Shown piece after piece: positions 1 to 6,829 of a stretch of DNA of 42,889 nt. The stretch is from a virus. Position numbers and translations under genes: made by a program. Every line of letters starts with the position of its first letter. The stretch's first letter is position 1. Below the pieces are notes generated by a model. That model made no database searches and was not told the DNA's origin. It worked only from the letters and a program-made list of their open reading frames with translations. Where the stretch lies: positions 1 to 42,889 of IMG/VR virus record IMGVR_UViG_3300028666_000053. One strand, 5' to 3'.

Positions 1-130
1 GACCGGGGCGACAGATGACCGAGAACTCATTAAAAGAGCATTAAGCCAAATTTCATGTCGTTCTATATTCGATAGTACAACAGCCACTTTTCAAGACTTG
101 TGGGAAAATAATTCAAATCGATTAGCCGTA
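1..130. repeat. terminal redundancy, left copy
   Basis: These 130 bases recur at 42760-42889 with a single difference, c at 127 versus a at 42886. The mismatch is in the third base of an Ala codon (GCC or GCA), so it is silent. Because the primase-helicase frame continues across the junction, this is most simply an overlap left by assembling a circular or circularly permuted molecule; a genuine short terminal repeat is the alternative. Confidence 0.9.
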
Positions 131-1777
131 GCGTATCCACCGAAAAGCTCAGGACAAATTTACGACTCAAGTGCAGCTGATTTAGCGCTAGCTTCACATC
201 TTGCTTTTTGGACTGGCCAGCATCATGAGCGCATCAAAAATTTAATGATGCAATCTTTTTTAGTAAGAGAAAAATGGAATCGCTATGGGTACTTACGAGA
301 GACTATACAAAAAGCTTGCTGTCGACAAATTGAAGTCTTCAAGAAAGAAATTGCGGCACAAGCGGCACCTGTTTTACCATCTTCTAGATACAGAGCAACG
401 ACTCTGGCTGATTATGTACCTGCACAAATTTCCACAGTCACAGGCAAAACTTTAATTTCAGTAGATAATTTAGAAAAAATATTTGAAGGGTGTGTGTATA
501 TTTGTGACATACACAAGATATGGGTACCCTCGGGGTTCACTTTATCGCCCGATCAATTTAGAGTAATGTATGGCGGATATACTTTTGCCATGGATTTCTC
601 GAATGAAAAATTCACCTCCGACGCATTTAAAGCTTTTACGCAATCTCAAGCAAAAAGATTTCCAAAAGTTGATTCTTCTTGTTTTTTCACAGATCAACCA
701 CCAGGTGCAATTTTAGTTGAAAATAAAAAGAGAGTTGTAAATACCTGGTGGCCGATAGAAACTAAAAAAGTATACGGGGATATAAGTCCATTCTTAAATC
801 ACCTCAGAAAGATGTTACCGGTGGAACAAGATCAAAAGATACTATTAAGTTACATGGCTGCAGTTGTGCAATACCCTGGTAAAAAATTTGATTGGTGCCC
901 GGTAATTCAAGGCGTGGAGGGGAATGGTAAGAGCGTACTTTCTTTATGTCTCGTTGAAGCGTTAGGTTACAATTATGCTAAAACTGTCCCACTTTCAGAT
1001 TTTAGCGAAAGGTTTAACGCTTTCTTATACAAATCATTATTTGTTTGGATCGACGATGTGGGGCCCTGTAAATCTAAAATAGAAGCTATAGAATCACTAA
1101 AAACCAAAATTACTGCTACATTTACAAAGATAGAACCGAAGGGAAAAGACCAGACTTTTGAAAAAATATATTGTAATTTCATGTTAAATTCTAATCACAA
1201 AGATTGCGTGCAGAAGGCTCAGAACGAGCGTAGGTTCGCAATTTTTTATACAGCCCAACAAAAAAAATCAGATTTAGCCGCATGCGGGATGACACAAAAG
1301 TATTTGTCGGCTTTAGAGAGCTGGTTTAAACAAGACGGGTTTGCGATTGTAAATCAATTTTTATGTGACTTTGAAATCCCGGATGAATTTAACCCCACGG
1401 GTGTGTGTAAACACGCTCCAGCTACTTCTAGTATTAATGAAGTAGAATTAATCAATACTGATTTTGTTGAAATCGAGTTAAGAGAAGTGATCGAACAAGA
1501 CACCCCTGGGTTTAGAGGAGGGTGGGTATCAAGCGTCATGCTGGATAATTGGCTAGTCTCTGTGAAATTAGATAAAAAAATAAACCGGCGTCAGCGGTCC
1601 ATACTGCTAGAAAATATGGGGTATATAGTGCATCCGGGTTTAACAGACGGCCGAACGAACACTAAAGTGATGCCGGATGGCGCTAAACCCAGGCTTTATA
1701 TACACAAAGACAGCGGGTTGCAAGACATACGTAAAGATATAGCTAAAGAGTATGCTGACGCACAAGTTAAAAATTAA
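2..1777 (+). CDS. primase-helicase, C-terminal part (D5-like SF3 helicase)
   Basis: This is the downstream part of a gene starting at 42146 and running through the circle junction; the joined product is 796 aa. Seen here: an SF3-type ATPase with Walker A GVEGNGKS (about nt 910-935), Walker B FVWIDDVG, the sensor-like FMLNSNH and the arginine-rich NERRFAIFY. Phage D5/P4-type proteins of this build prime and unwind DNA at the replication fork. The frame is open from base 2, so the TTG at 98 is not the real start. The gene ends the + strand replication unit that begins with the helicase at 39728. Family call is firm; the exact domain border is inferred. Confidence 0.93.
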   Translation, partial: TGATDDRELIKRALSQISCRSIFDSTTATFQDLWENNSNRLAVAYPPKSSGQIYDSSAADLALASHLAFWTGQHHERIKNLMMQSFLVREKWNRYGYLRETIQKACCRQIEVFKKEIAAQAAPVLPSSRYRATTLADYVPAQISTVTGKTLISVDNLEKIFEGCVYICDIHKIWVPSGFTLSPDQFRVMYGGYTFAMDFSNEKFTSDAFKAFTQSQAKRFPKVDSSCFFTDQPPGAILVENKKRVVNTWWPIETKKVYGDISPFLNHLRKMLPVEQDQKILLSYMAAVVQYPGKKFDWCPVIQGVEGNGKSVLSLCLVEALGYNYAKTVPLSDFSERFNAFLYKSLFVWIDDVGPCKSKIEAIESLKTKITATFTKIEPKGKDQTFEKIYCNFMLNSNHKDCVQKAQNERRFAIFYTAQQKKSDLAACGMTQKYLSALESWFKQDGFAIVNQFLCDFEIPDEFNPTGVCKHAPATSSINEVELINTDFVEIELREVIEQDTPGFRGGWVSSVMLDNWLVSVKLDKKINRRQRSILLENMGYIVHPGLTDGRTNTKVMPDGAKPRLYIHKDSGLQDIRKDIAKEYADAQVKN

Positions 1778-1833
1778 GTTACGTTAGGCTAAAAGACTAC
1801 ATTTTTTAGTATTTTACGATGGTATTATCTTTC

Positions 1834-1866
1834 TTGACATATCGACTATTGACGAAATAGTCAATA
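1834..1866. promoter_or_regulatory. operator site 1 with nested palindromes
   Basis: TATTGACGAAATAGTCAATA at 1847-1866 is an inverted repeat with 7-bp arms and a 6-nt centre. A second, overlapping repeat, GACTATT-GACGA-AATAGTC, lies at 1844-1862. The same 20-mer, reverse-complemented, is at 3024-3043. TTGACA at 1834-1839 could be a -35 box, but no good -10 is seen at normal spacing on the + strand. It lies between the primase stop and the strong RBS of the gene at 1888. Inference: repressor site for the small-gene operon. Confidence 0.65.
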
Positions 1867-1887
1867 ACTTAACTTAACGGAGGGGTT

Positions 1888-2172
1888 ATGATTATACACA
1901 AATTTGAAAAAATAGACGATACAAAATTTTTCAAAGATTTGGCTAAAGAAGCATATGGGGTATCCCCGCATGCTTATAAAAATATCATAAAATATGAAAA
2001 AATCAGGGATCCTCTAAAATATTCTATAAGCCCGTCGCGACACGAATTAAGAAAATTATTAGATTTTTATTTAAGAGAGAGAGCTTTAGTTGTGTTTCGA
2101 ACGGCTACCAAAGATTTTTGTACATCTTACGAACGATTAGGGGGTAAAAAAAATGCAAGAATTTTATGTTAA
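1888..2172 (+). CDS. hypothetical protein, first gene of small-gene operon
   Basis: The 94-aa product is not recognised. It is Lys/Arg-rich, mostly polar and has no membrane segment or signal peptide. The start has an excellent RBS (GGAGGGG at 1879-1885). It sits directly downstream of the inverted-repeat operator at 1847-1866, so it is probably an early, regulated gene. Its 3' end overlaps the next small gene at 2153. Confidence 0.7.
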   Translation: MIIHKFEKIDDTKFFKDLAKEAYGVSPHAYKNIIKYEKIRDPLKYSISPSRHELRKLLDFYLRERALVVFRTATKDFCTSYERLGGKKNARILC

Positions 2173-2320
2173 ATTCGGCAAAGAGCTTAAGATTAGCCCA
2201 AAAATATCGGTTATTGTCATAAAACAGTCACAATGGGGGGTGCAAATAGGCACAATTGCACCTAAAAATGTATCAATTTGGAGGGAGGAAATATATAAAA
2301 AAATTAAAAAAGAGAAATAA
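2153..2320 (+). CDS. small hypothetical protein (55 aa)
   Basis: The 55-aa frame starts at an ATG preceded by TTAGGGGG at a normal distance and overlaps the end of the gene at 1888 by 20 nt. The product begins MQEFYVKFGKE and ends in a Lys-rich tail. Its opening (YVKFGKELKISP) loosely resembles the start of the protein at 4048 (YVEFNNEKHMLP), hinting at distant paralogy. No function is assigned. Confidence 0.6.
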   Translation: MQEFYVKFGKELKISPKISVIVIKQSQWGVQIGTIAPKNVSIWREEIYKKIKKEK

Positions 2321-2326
2321 TTATAG

Positions 2327-2342
2327 GTCGGCCCCGACTTAA
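2327..2342. other. hairpin of the GTCG/CGACTTAAA type
   Basis: GTCGG-CC-CCGAC followed by TTAAA lies between the small genes at 2153 and 2398. Related hairpins followed by TTAAAAATA occur at 4842 and 6327. It may be a weak terminator, an mRNA-processing element or a protein site. Confidence 0.35.
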
Positions 2343-2397
2343 ATTGATTTTTGTAATTTTTGGAGGTATAATATCTTCTTTTTGTGGAGAGGATATC

Positions 2398-2619
2398 GTG
2401 CAATTTTTAAAAACTTGGGACGACAAAAAATTAATCACAATTTCTCAGGCTTTATATGTTTTTAGCAGAATAGCTAGATGTCGGGTACGACATAAAAATT
2501 TTATAGAATTTTTAGCTAATGAGAAAATAAAGTTTTTTTATGAAAATGGCCGCCGCTACGTATTGCACGCAGATATCGTAAAAGCGGCTGAACTGTGGAA
2601 ACCTGGAGGGATTTTATGA
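2398..2619 (+). CDS. small HTH/excisionase-like DNA-binding protein
   Basis: The 73-aa product starts at GTG with GGAGAGGA just upstream; a longer frame from the TTG at 2344 is open but has a worse start. The pattern TISQALYVFSRI, then KNFIEF, NEKIKFFYENGRRYV and HADIVKAAELW resembles the winged helix-turn-helix of excisionase/MerR-like phage proteins (helix, turn, wing, final helix). It overlaps the next gene by ATGA, suggesting co-translation with a second HTH protein. The DNA-binding role is inferred from pattern only. Confidence 0.55.
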   Translation: MQFLKTWDDKKLITISQALYVFSRIARCRVRHKNFIEFLANEKIKFFYENGRRYVLHADIVKAAELWKPGGIL

Positions 2620-3029
2620 AATTGCTTATAATTTATACAGACCCGGAAAAAATAGAAAGCCTTAAAATTTTTGTTGAAAAAGCACTAAAGCGGTACTTTC
2701 TGCTGTCTAAGATAGACGAAATCCAATGCTATGTCGGTACACGGCTGAGAATAGAAGTCACGGGTGACATAGGGCGGTATTCTCACGGTCAACTGCAAAA
2801 GCTTAATGGGGAATTATACGAGCTAGAGCATAATATTACTCAAGCTTTTTGCAATGAGGTTCGTACAACTATTGAACACATAGCTAATATTTTGCATATT
2901 TCTCCTCGACATGTTCAGAGACTTTGCAAAAAGGGGGTAATACCGGCGCATAAAAATGACGGAAGATGGCAAATATCGTCTGATGATTTTAAAGACTATT
3001 TAAATATTTTTTTTAAAAAAAATTATTGA
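2616..3029 (+). CDS. HTH_17-type DNA-binding protein, candidate early regulator
   Basis: The 137-aa product has an unrecognised N-terminal domain of about 85 residues followed by an excisionase/MerR-like HTH: TIEHIANILHISPRHVQRLCKKGVIPAHKNDGRW then ISSDDFKDYL, which matches the helix, turn, helix, wing, helix layout of HTH_17. The ATG at 2616 has GGAGGG upstream and overlaps the previous stop. The gene is followed by operator site 2, which covers its own stop codon, and its operon begins next to operator site 1. This makes it a candidate for the protein that binds TTGAC-N6-GTCAA, although the TetR-like protein at 41820 is an equal candidate. Confidence 0.65.
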   Translation: MKLLIIYTDPEKIESLKIFVEKALKRYFLLSKIDEIQCYVGTRLRIEVTGDIGRYSHGQLQKLNGELYELEHNITQAFCNEVRTTIEHIANILHISPRHVQRLCKKGVIPAHKNDGRWQISSDDFKDYLNIFFKKNY

Positions 3030-3054
3030 CTATTTCGTCAATAATCAGTATTAT
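3024..3054 (+). promoter_or_regulatory. promoter overlapped by operator site 2
   Basis: A sigma70-like promoter, TTGACT (3026-3031), 17-nt spacer, TATTAT (3049-3054). The inverted repeat TATTGACTATTTCGTCAATA (3024-3043) covers the -35 box and most of the spacer, the classic geometry for repression. It is the exact reverse complement of site 1. Predicted +1 is near 3061, which argues against the ATG at 3060 and for the ATG at 3099 as the next start. Confidence 0.75.
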
Positions 3055-3098
3055 CATAGATGTCGGTAACGACAAATAACTCACTGATGGAGATTTTT

Positions 3099-3272
3099 AT
3101 GAGCATCCAATCAACATTAAACAATTTATGTTGCGGTAAACACGAAGGGGATCAAATATGTGATTATGCTGTAAACAATAACCCTACTACTCTAAATGTT
3201 ATGACGCCAGATCAGATAAATAAATTTGAAAACGCTTTATTAGAAATATTTAGATACAAAAAATGGGTATAA
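3099..3272 (+). CDS. small hypothetical protein (57 aa)
   Basis: The 57-aa product starts at ATG 3099, preceded by GATGGAG. A longer frame from 3060 would start at or before the transcription start predicted from the promoter at 3026-3054, so the shorter form is preferred. The protein has two adjacent Cys, a third Cys (LCCGKHEGDQIC) and the C-terminal stretch MTPDQINKFENALLEI. No family is recognised. It is the first gene under operator site 2. Confidence 0.6.
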   Translation: MSIQSTLNNLCCGKHEGDQICDYAVNNNPTTLNVMTPDQINKFENALLEIFRYKKWV

Positions 3273-3287
3273 ATCACTAAAGGAGAT

Positions 3288-3474
3288 ATGAAAATGAGAA
3301 GATTATATAGAGATACCTAAATTTTTAAAGGTATTAAACAATTTTATGCCGTTAAAATATAAATTTGTTCCTGAGGAGATGGGATTTGTATTAATTACAT
3401 ATTTGACCGCTGGAAAAATGGGGTTTAGAGAAAGTAAAAAAAGTCTTTTTCAAAGAATTTTCAACGGTCATTGA
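3288..3474 (+). pseudogene. small gene with apparent frameshift
   Basis: A strong RBS (AAAGGAG, 3279-3285) precedes ATGs at 3288 and 3294, but that frame stops at 3318-3320 after about ten codons. The +1 frame then reads EDYIEIPKFLKVLNN into an ATG-led stretch at 3346 ending at 3474 (MPLKYKFVPEEMGFV, ending RIFNGH). A one-base indel in the purine-rich AAAATGAGAAGA near 3293-3304 would join the RBS to one continuous 60-residue protein. It could be a real decay event, a sequencing error or a 42-aa gene starting at 3346 with a poor RBS. Confidence 0.45.
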
Positions 3475-3505
3475 TATTTAATAGATAAAGGAGATTTACA
3501 AACTG

Positions 3506-3751
3506 ATGAGTGTCCGATTTTTATTCGAGCAAAAAAGAGATTGGTGGGTTAGGAGAGCTAACCCTTTGAATTTAAAACAGTTATTTCCACAGAACGGAGG
3601 TATTTCTGATAAGGCCTTGCGCGGATATATATCTGATGATTTTTTTAATAAAACTACAGTAGCTGCAAAAATGAAAGTCAATAAAGAATTTAAAAGAATT
3701 AGGCGATTAATTTTTTTAGAAACTTTATCGAAATTGAATCTAAATAACTAA
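3506..3751 (+). CDS. hypothetical basic protein (81 aa)
   Basis: The 81-aa product is strongly basic, with an RDWWVRR segment near the N-terminus and a Lys/Arg-rich C-terminal half (KMKVNKEFKRIRR). It may bind nucleic acid, but no family is recognised. AAAGGAG lies about 12 nt before the ATG. It belongs to the operon downstream of operator site 2. Confidence 0.6.
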   Translation: MSVRFLFEQKRDWWVRRANPLNLKQLFPQNGGISDKALRGYISDDFFNKTTVAAKMKVNKEFKRIRRLIFLETLSKLNLNN

Positions 3752-3770
3752 CACAGAGGGGGAATAGATT

Positions 3771-4055
3771 ATGAATTACTATAATGACTATGATCACGAT
3801 GATCGTGATGTCTTAAAAGAAGATATCGATCAACTAGAAACATATTTTTTAAGTACTTTTAAGTTTTTATGCTCTGAACCAGAAATTGCTTTTTTTGAAA
3901 CCCACTTTAGCGCAATGCGGAAATCGTGTTTTCGGCTGGGGCGGCTAAAAACTAAAAAAGAGTTATTAGAAAAAAATTTGAACATGCACTTTTCTGACGT
4001 ATTTACTTGTTGTCAAACACTAAAAAACAGAGAAGAGGTAAAAAATAATGGCTAG
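3771..4055 (+). CDS. hypothetical protein (94 aa)
   Basis: The 94-aa product has a very acidic, Tyr/Asp-rich first 20 residues (NYYNDYDHDDRD) followed by a predicted helical region. GAGGGGG precedes the ATG. It overlaps the next gene at 4048 by 8 nt, indicating translation as one unit. No function is assigned. Confidence 0.65.
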   Translation: MNYYNDYDHDDRDVLKEDIDQLETYFLSTFKFLCSEPEIAFFETHFSAMRKSCFRLGRLKTKKELLEKNLNMHFSDVFTCCQTLKNREEVKNNG

Positions 4056-4296
4056 CTATTATGTAGAATTTAATAATGAAAAACATATGTTGCCGGCTAT
4101 GTCTTTAGCGGGCGCTAAAACTTCAGCCACAGCGGTGTTGAGAAATAATTTTTCAGGAGGAAAAGTCGGAGGAGCAGCTATATTATACGAAGAGAAAATA
4201 CCAGTCTTTTGCAAAAAACGGCAACGGTATCCGTGGGGGGTGATGTGGGACGCAGAGTGGAAAGCATTACCTGAAAAAAAGAGGGCTGAAAAATGA
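4048..4296 (+). CDS. hypothetical protein (82 aa)
   Basis: The 82-aa product has a beta-rich N-terminal half (SYYVEFNN...) and a basic C-terminal half. It loosely resembles the opening of the 55-aa protein at 2153. It overlaps genes on both sides (stop/start overlap ATGA at 4293-4296). No family is recognised. Confidence 0.65.
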   Translation: MASYYVEFNNEKHMLPAMSLAGAKTSATAVLRNNFSGGKVGGAAILYEEKIPVFCKKRQRYPWGVMWDAEWKALPEKKRAEK

Positions 4297-4565
4297 AAGA
4301 AGCTTTGGAAATAAAAAGTCTAATGATAGAGCCTTATGTGACTTTTATATCTGACTTGGATAGAGTATGTAGATTCTATGCAGAAGATGGCTTTATATAC
4401 TTAGTACTATTCATACCAGGTGGATGCTTTGCAAATCGCGTATTAGTAAGAGATGTAAAAGAAAGAAGATGTTGGCGAGGCCACAGACACAGTATTCAAA
4501 CAATACTAGAAACTGATGATGTAAAAGAAGTGTGGCTAAAGATCAAAGATCTTGAGTACGTGTAA
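4293..4565 (+). CDS. hypothetical protein (90 aa)
   Basis: The 90-aa product looks like a compact alpha/beta protein with the basic stretch KERRCWRGHRH near residue 60. The ATG overlaps the previous stop and GAGGG sits upstream. No family is recognised and there is no membrane segment. Confidence 0.65.
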   Translation: MKEALEIKSLMIEPYVTFISDLDRVCRFYAEDGFIYLVLFIPGGCFANRVLVRDVKERRCWRGHRHSIQTILETDDVKEVWLKIKDLEYV

Positions 4566-4598
4566 ATACAAGTTCGAATAAATCGTGAGGACACACAC

Positions 4599-4754
4599 AT
4601 GAAAAATATCACAGTCATGACATTCTGTCAGAAGCCAGTGGCTGAATACTTTATATATTGTCTCACAGCAATAGCTAGGATTTCGTTAATGGGTCGTGTA
4701 CTGCTTTGTGATGGAATCAGAAGTAAAAAAATAAAGAGGCAAGCGCATGAATAA
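4599..4754 (+). CDS. small hypothetical protein (51 aa)
   Basis: The 51-aa frame has GTGAGG shortly before its ATG and overlaps the following microprotein by 8 nt. The middle of the protein is hydrophobic (EYFIYCLTAIARISLM) and the end is basic (RSKKIKRQAHE), so a membrane-peripheral role is possible. No family is recognised. Confidence 0.5.
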   Translation: MKNITVMTFCQKPVAEYFIYCLTAIARISLMGRVLLCDGIRSKKIKRQAHE

Positions 4755-4830
4755 ATTAGATATTATTTTAGGGGGAGCGGTAATTTTATGTATTGTGGGA
4801 GTTATTATATTTTGTCATTACTACCCATAA
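4747..4830 (+). CDS. single-pass membrane microprotein (27 aa)
   Basis: The 27-aa frame begins MNKLDIILGGAV and is one hydrophobic helix (ILGGAVILCIVGVIIFC) ending HYYP. GAGG precedes the ATG, and its start overlaps the gene at 4599. It is the last gene before the terminator at 4886. Phage microproteins of this shape often act on membrane proteins, but nothing here identifies the target. Confidence 0.5.
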   Translation: MNKLDIILGGAVILCIVGVIIFCHYYP

Positions 4831-4841
4831 TGTAAATTTGG

Positions 4842-4875
4842 GTCGCAGACGACTTAAAAATAGGTCGTCTACGAC
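4842..4875. other. imperfect 12-bp hairpin after the small-gene operon
   Basis: GTCGCAGACGAC (4842-4853) and GTCGTCTACGAC (4864-4875) pair with one mismatch around a 10-nt loop. Its left arm plus TTAAAAATA is nearly identical to 6327-6347. Confidence 0.5.
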
Positions 4876-4885
4876 TACTCGCAAG

Positions 4886-4909
4886 AGCGCTTTAGTCGGC
4901 GCTTTTTTT
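4886..4909 (+). terminator. rho-independent terminator of the small-gene operon
   Basis: AGCGC-TTTAGTCG-GCGCT followed by a T7 run (4903-4909). It lies 55 nt after the last small gene and immediately before the gene-free region. Confidence 0.75.
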
Positions 4910-4965
4910 ACGTCTCCATTTTTATCCGCATTTATATAGTTGAGTTTAGTATGATTATGACATGG

Positions 4966-4987
4966 GCCTTCTAGGCCCCTAGAAGGC
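4966..4987. repeat. near-perfect 22-bp palindrome (10-2-10)
   Basis: GCCTTCTAGG (4966-4975), CC, CCTAGAAGGC (4978-4987). No T run follows, so it does not look like a terminator. It could be a recombination, resolution or replication-initiation site, or a protein-binding site. Confidence 0.6.
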
Positions 4988-5160
4988 TATTTATGGAACG
5001 ATAACACGATTCTAGCTCCTCAGGTACCTTTTTAGGGCTAAAAGCGCCCTGAGCGCTGTAAAGCGATTTTTTGATTTTTCCACAAAATCCTTACTAACTA
5101 TTAGTGAAATTGTATAAAATCTTCTCAATCTCCCCAAAACCCACTTTTGCTTCGAAAAAA

Positions 5161-5330
5161 CGTAAACACGTCACGGGCCACTGCGGCAGTAAGGCGCAAA
5201 TCACTTTTCCCGCAAAAAAACGTAAACACGTCACGGGCCACTGCGGCAGTAAGGCGCAAGCCACTTTTCCCGCAAAAAAACGTAAACACGTCACGGGCCA
5301 CTGCGGCAGTAAGGCGCAAGCCACTTTTCC
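5161..5330. repeat. three 60-bp tandem direct repeats (iteron-like)
   Basis: Units at 5161-5220, 5221-5280 and 5281-5330 (last one shortened) begin CGTAAACACGTCACGGGCCA and include CTGCGGCAG and AAGGCGCAAGCCACTTTT. Unit 1 differs from unit 2 by two bases near the end; a decayed partial unit precedes at about 5140-5160. Units are distinctly GC-richer than the surroundings. There is no spacer, so this is not a CRISPR array. Confidence 0.85.
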
Positions 5331-5610
5331 CCCGAAACTACCCCTTTTTTGCATACTCCTGGGTAAAAAACATAAAATATTATTTACGTCGTTAGCGACC
5401 TATTATCGTTTTCATGTTGTTTTAGTAAAGTTTTTTTTTTTACCTCCTGGTTAGCTGTTTTCACCTACTATAGCGGATTTTTTTTACTTGTGCTTATACT
5501 AGCTATAATCATATTTAATATATTTGTGTAGTTAGAATTAATAAAAAAAAAATACTAATTTTAACTAAACGAAAAAAAACGTCGCAAAAAACTCGCGAAT
5601 TCTAACTACA

Positions 5611-5627
5611 GTTAGCATTTCGCTAAC
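5611..5627. repeat. inverted repeat GTTAGC-ATTTC-GCTAAC
   Basis: A 6-5-6 perfect inverted repeat inside a cluster of TTAGC/GCTAA words (5605-5640). It may be a protein-binding site in the candidate origin region. Confidence 0.4.
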
Positions 5628-5716
5628 TCTTAGCAAAAACGATTTTAAGTTATTGATTTTGTGGTGTCGTATTGTCGGAATCTCAGACCCCGCATTTTTG
5701 TGTATATTATATACAG

Positions 5717-5776
5717 CGGGCCAAAAGTGGCTTGCGCCTTACGGCCCCTGTGGCCCGTTACGTGTCTGTGTTTTTT
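5717..5776. repeat. diverged inverted copy of the 60-bp repeat
   Basis: Read on the - strand this stretch matches the 60-bp unit across nearly its whole length, including AAGGCGCAAGCCACTTTT, with about six substitutions and a small indel. A further isolated core, ACGGGCCAC, in forward orientation lies near 5792-5800. Inverted placement 400 bp from the array suggests a functional, looped arrangement. Confidence 0.7.
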
Positions 5777-6045
5777 AGAGGTGAAATAGTTACGGGCCAC
5801 TTAAAAAAAAAAAATTATCTTACGTATCAGTAAGTTATATTTTTTCACCATTTTTTTAGGTGTATTTTTTTACTTTTTTTACTAAAACTAGCAAATCGCA
5901 TTTTAACCACCACGTTAGCAAAAAAATATTTGTCAAGTTTATTTTAGGTCGCGATGTCGCATCCTAATTTATTAATACATTTATTAGTTTATATGCGACT
6001 ATTTATGGTTTACACTATTGTAAAGTAGAAGGCTCATGAATATTC

Positions 6046-6062
6046 TCACTAAAAATTAGTGA
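6046..6062. repeat. inverted repeat TCACTAA-AAA-TTAGTGA
   Basis: Perfect 7-3-7 repeat. Related ACTAA/TTAGT palindromes are at 5097-5106 (ACTAATTAGT) and 6184-6196 (ACTAA-TTT-TTAGT), so this is a small repeated site family in the gene-free region. Confidence 0.5.
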
Positions 6063-6246
6063 ATTTATGGGGTTTTAGGAGGTTTTCGGAAATTTGCTAA
6101 ATGTAACAGAAAAAAGTGCTTCGAAAATGGCATTTTTTAGTAAATGGGTTTTCAGAAGTACGATTCACCAGTAATTAGCATTTACTAATTTTTAGTATAT
6201 AAAATAATAATAAATATATTATGGATAATAGGTTGATTTAGTATTG

Positions 6247-6269
6247 CTTTTTAGAATAATACTAAAAAG
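6247..6269. repeat. inverted repeat CTTTTTAG-N7-CTAAAAAG
   Basis: Perfect 8-7-8 repeat about 190 bp before the first late gene. It could act as an operator; the AU-rich stem is too weak for a convincing terminator. Confidence 0.4.
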
Positions 6270-6322
6270 GCATCGATAATATGAAAAGCCCGTATGTATT
6301 CAGTAGAAAATTGAGTTTGTAA

Positions 6323-6347
6323 TTAAGTCGCAAACGACTTAAAAATA
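6323..6347 (+). terminator. hairpin TTAAGTCG-CAAA-CGACTTAA, weak terminator or regulatory element
   Basis: Perfect 8-4-8 stem-loop followed by an A-rich then T-rich stretch, just upstream of the late promoter. GTCGCAAACGACTTAAAAAT differs at one base from 4842-4861. It may insulate the late operon from upstream transcription. Confidence 0.45.
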
Positions 6348-6367
6348 TTTTTAGTAGAGAAAGTTCT

Positions 6368-6397
6368 TGACTTTCCACTTTTTACTGTTCTAGTATA
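6368..6397 (+). promoter_or_regulatory. late (structural) operon promoter
   Basis: TTGACT (6368-6373), 18-nt spacer, TAGTAT (6392-6397), 38 nt before the first terminase start. It has no TTGAC-N6-GTCAA palindrome, unlike the early promoters, which fits separate control of late genes. Confidence 0.6.
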
Positions 6398-6434
6398 CTG
6401 AAAACCATTATGCGATGAAAAATAGGAAAAAATT

Positions 6435-6827
6435 ATGCAGAATAGAGATATGAACTATTTGATACCCCAAAATGACTTTATTTCAGATGAACCTGTCCCT
6501 AGAAAAACCCTATTAAAATTTAAGGATTTAGCTTATACAGCGGAAGAAGTTAAACAAACAGTCGGTTCTCTTTTAGTAATGACTTTGCCTGAGTTATATC
6601 AAATGTATAACTCTTTAAATATTACAGTACTCGAAAAAGCGCTTGCCTGTGCAGTGCTGCAAGGGATCGGGGATGGCGATATTTCTGTGTTAGATACGCT
6701 TTTGTCCCGGGCGTTCGGTAAAAGCCGGCAAGCTCCGGAGATCGCTAGAAAAGTTAAATTAGATACGATTAAATCACATATAGACCCCCTGAGTGCCGCA
6801 GCTATCTATAAAGAACTGATGGGCTAA
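6435..6827 (+). CDS. terS: terminase small subunit
   Basis: The 130-aa product lies directly before the large terminase, the usual place for the DNA-recognition subunit. The sequence is mostly helical, with a C-terminal part (SRAFGKSRQAPE, then HIDPLSAAAIYKELMG) that fits the oligomerisation and large-subunit contact region of small terminases. AGGAAAAA precedes the ATG. It is the first gene of the late operon. The call rests on position and general pattern, not on a strong motif. Confidence 0.75.
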   Translation: MQNRDMNYLIPQNDFISDEPVPRKTLLKFKDLAYTAEEVKQTVGSLLVMTLPELYQMYNSLNITVLEKALACAVLQGIGDGDISVLDTLLSRAFGKSRQAPEIARKVKLDTIKSHIDPLSAAAIYKELMG

Positions 6828-6829
6828 GA

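Larger units (their letters stand above)
4910..6434. other. 1.5-kb gene-free region, candidate origin/control locus
   Basis: No convincing gene is seen on either strand. The left part (4910-5330) is GC-richer and full of palindromes and 60-bp tandem repeats; the right part (5340-6360) is very AT-rich with long A and T runs and many ACTA/TTAG words. GC-rich repeats next to an AT-rich stretch resemble iteron-type origins of replication, but no DnaA-box cluster was recognised. Open frames across 5094-5454 arise because the repeat length is a multiple of three. Confidence 0.55.

Noticed and set aside
3060-3098. ATG at 3060 as start of the small gene
   Set aside because: It lies at the predicted transcription start of the promoter at 3026-3054 and has no RBS; ATG 3099 does.
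5161-5330. CRISPR array
   Set aside because: Units follow each other directly with no unique spacers and there are no cas genes.
5444-5452. Perfect AGGAGGT on the - strand (ACCTCCT on +)
   Set aside because: No start codon follows at a usable distance and the nearest frame stops after seven codons.
5094-5454. Several overlapping open frames on both strands through the 60-bp repeats
   Set aside because: Unit length is a multiple of three, so any stop-free frame stays open; no RBS, and three frames are equally open.
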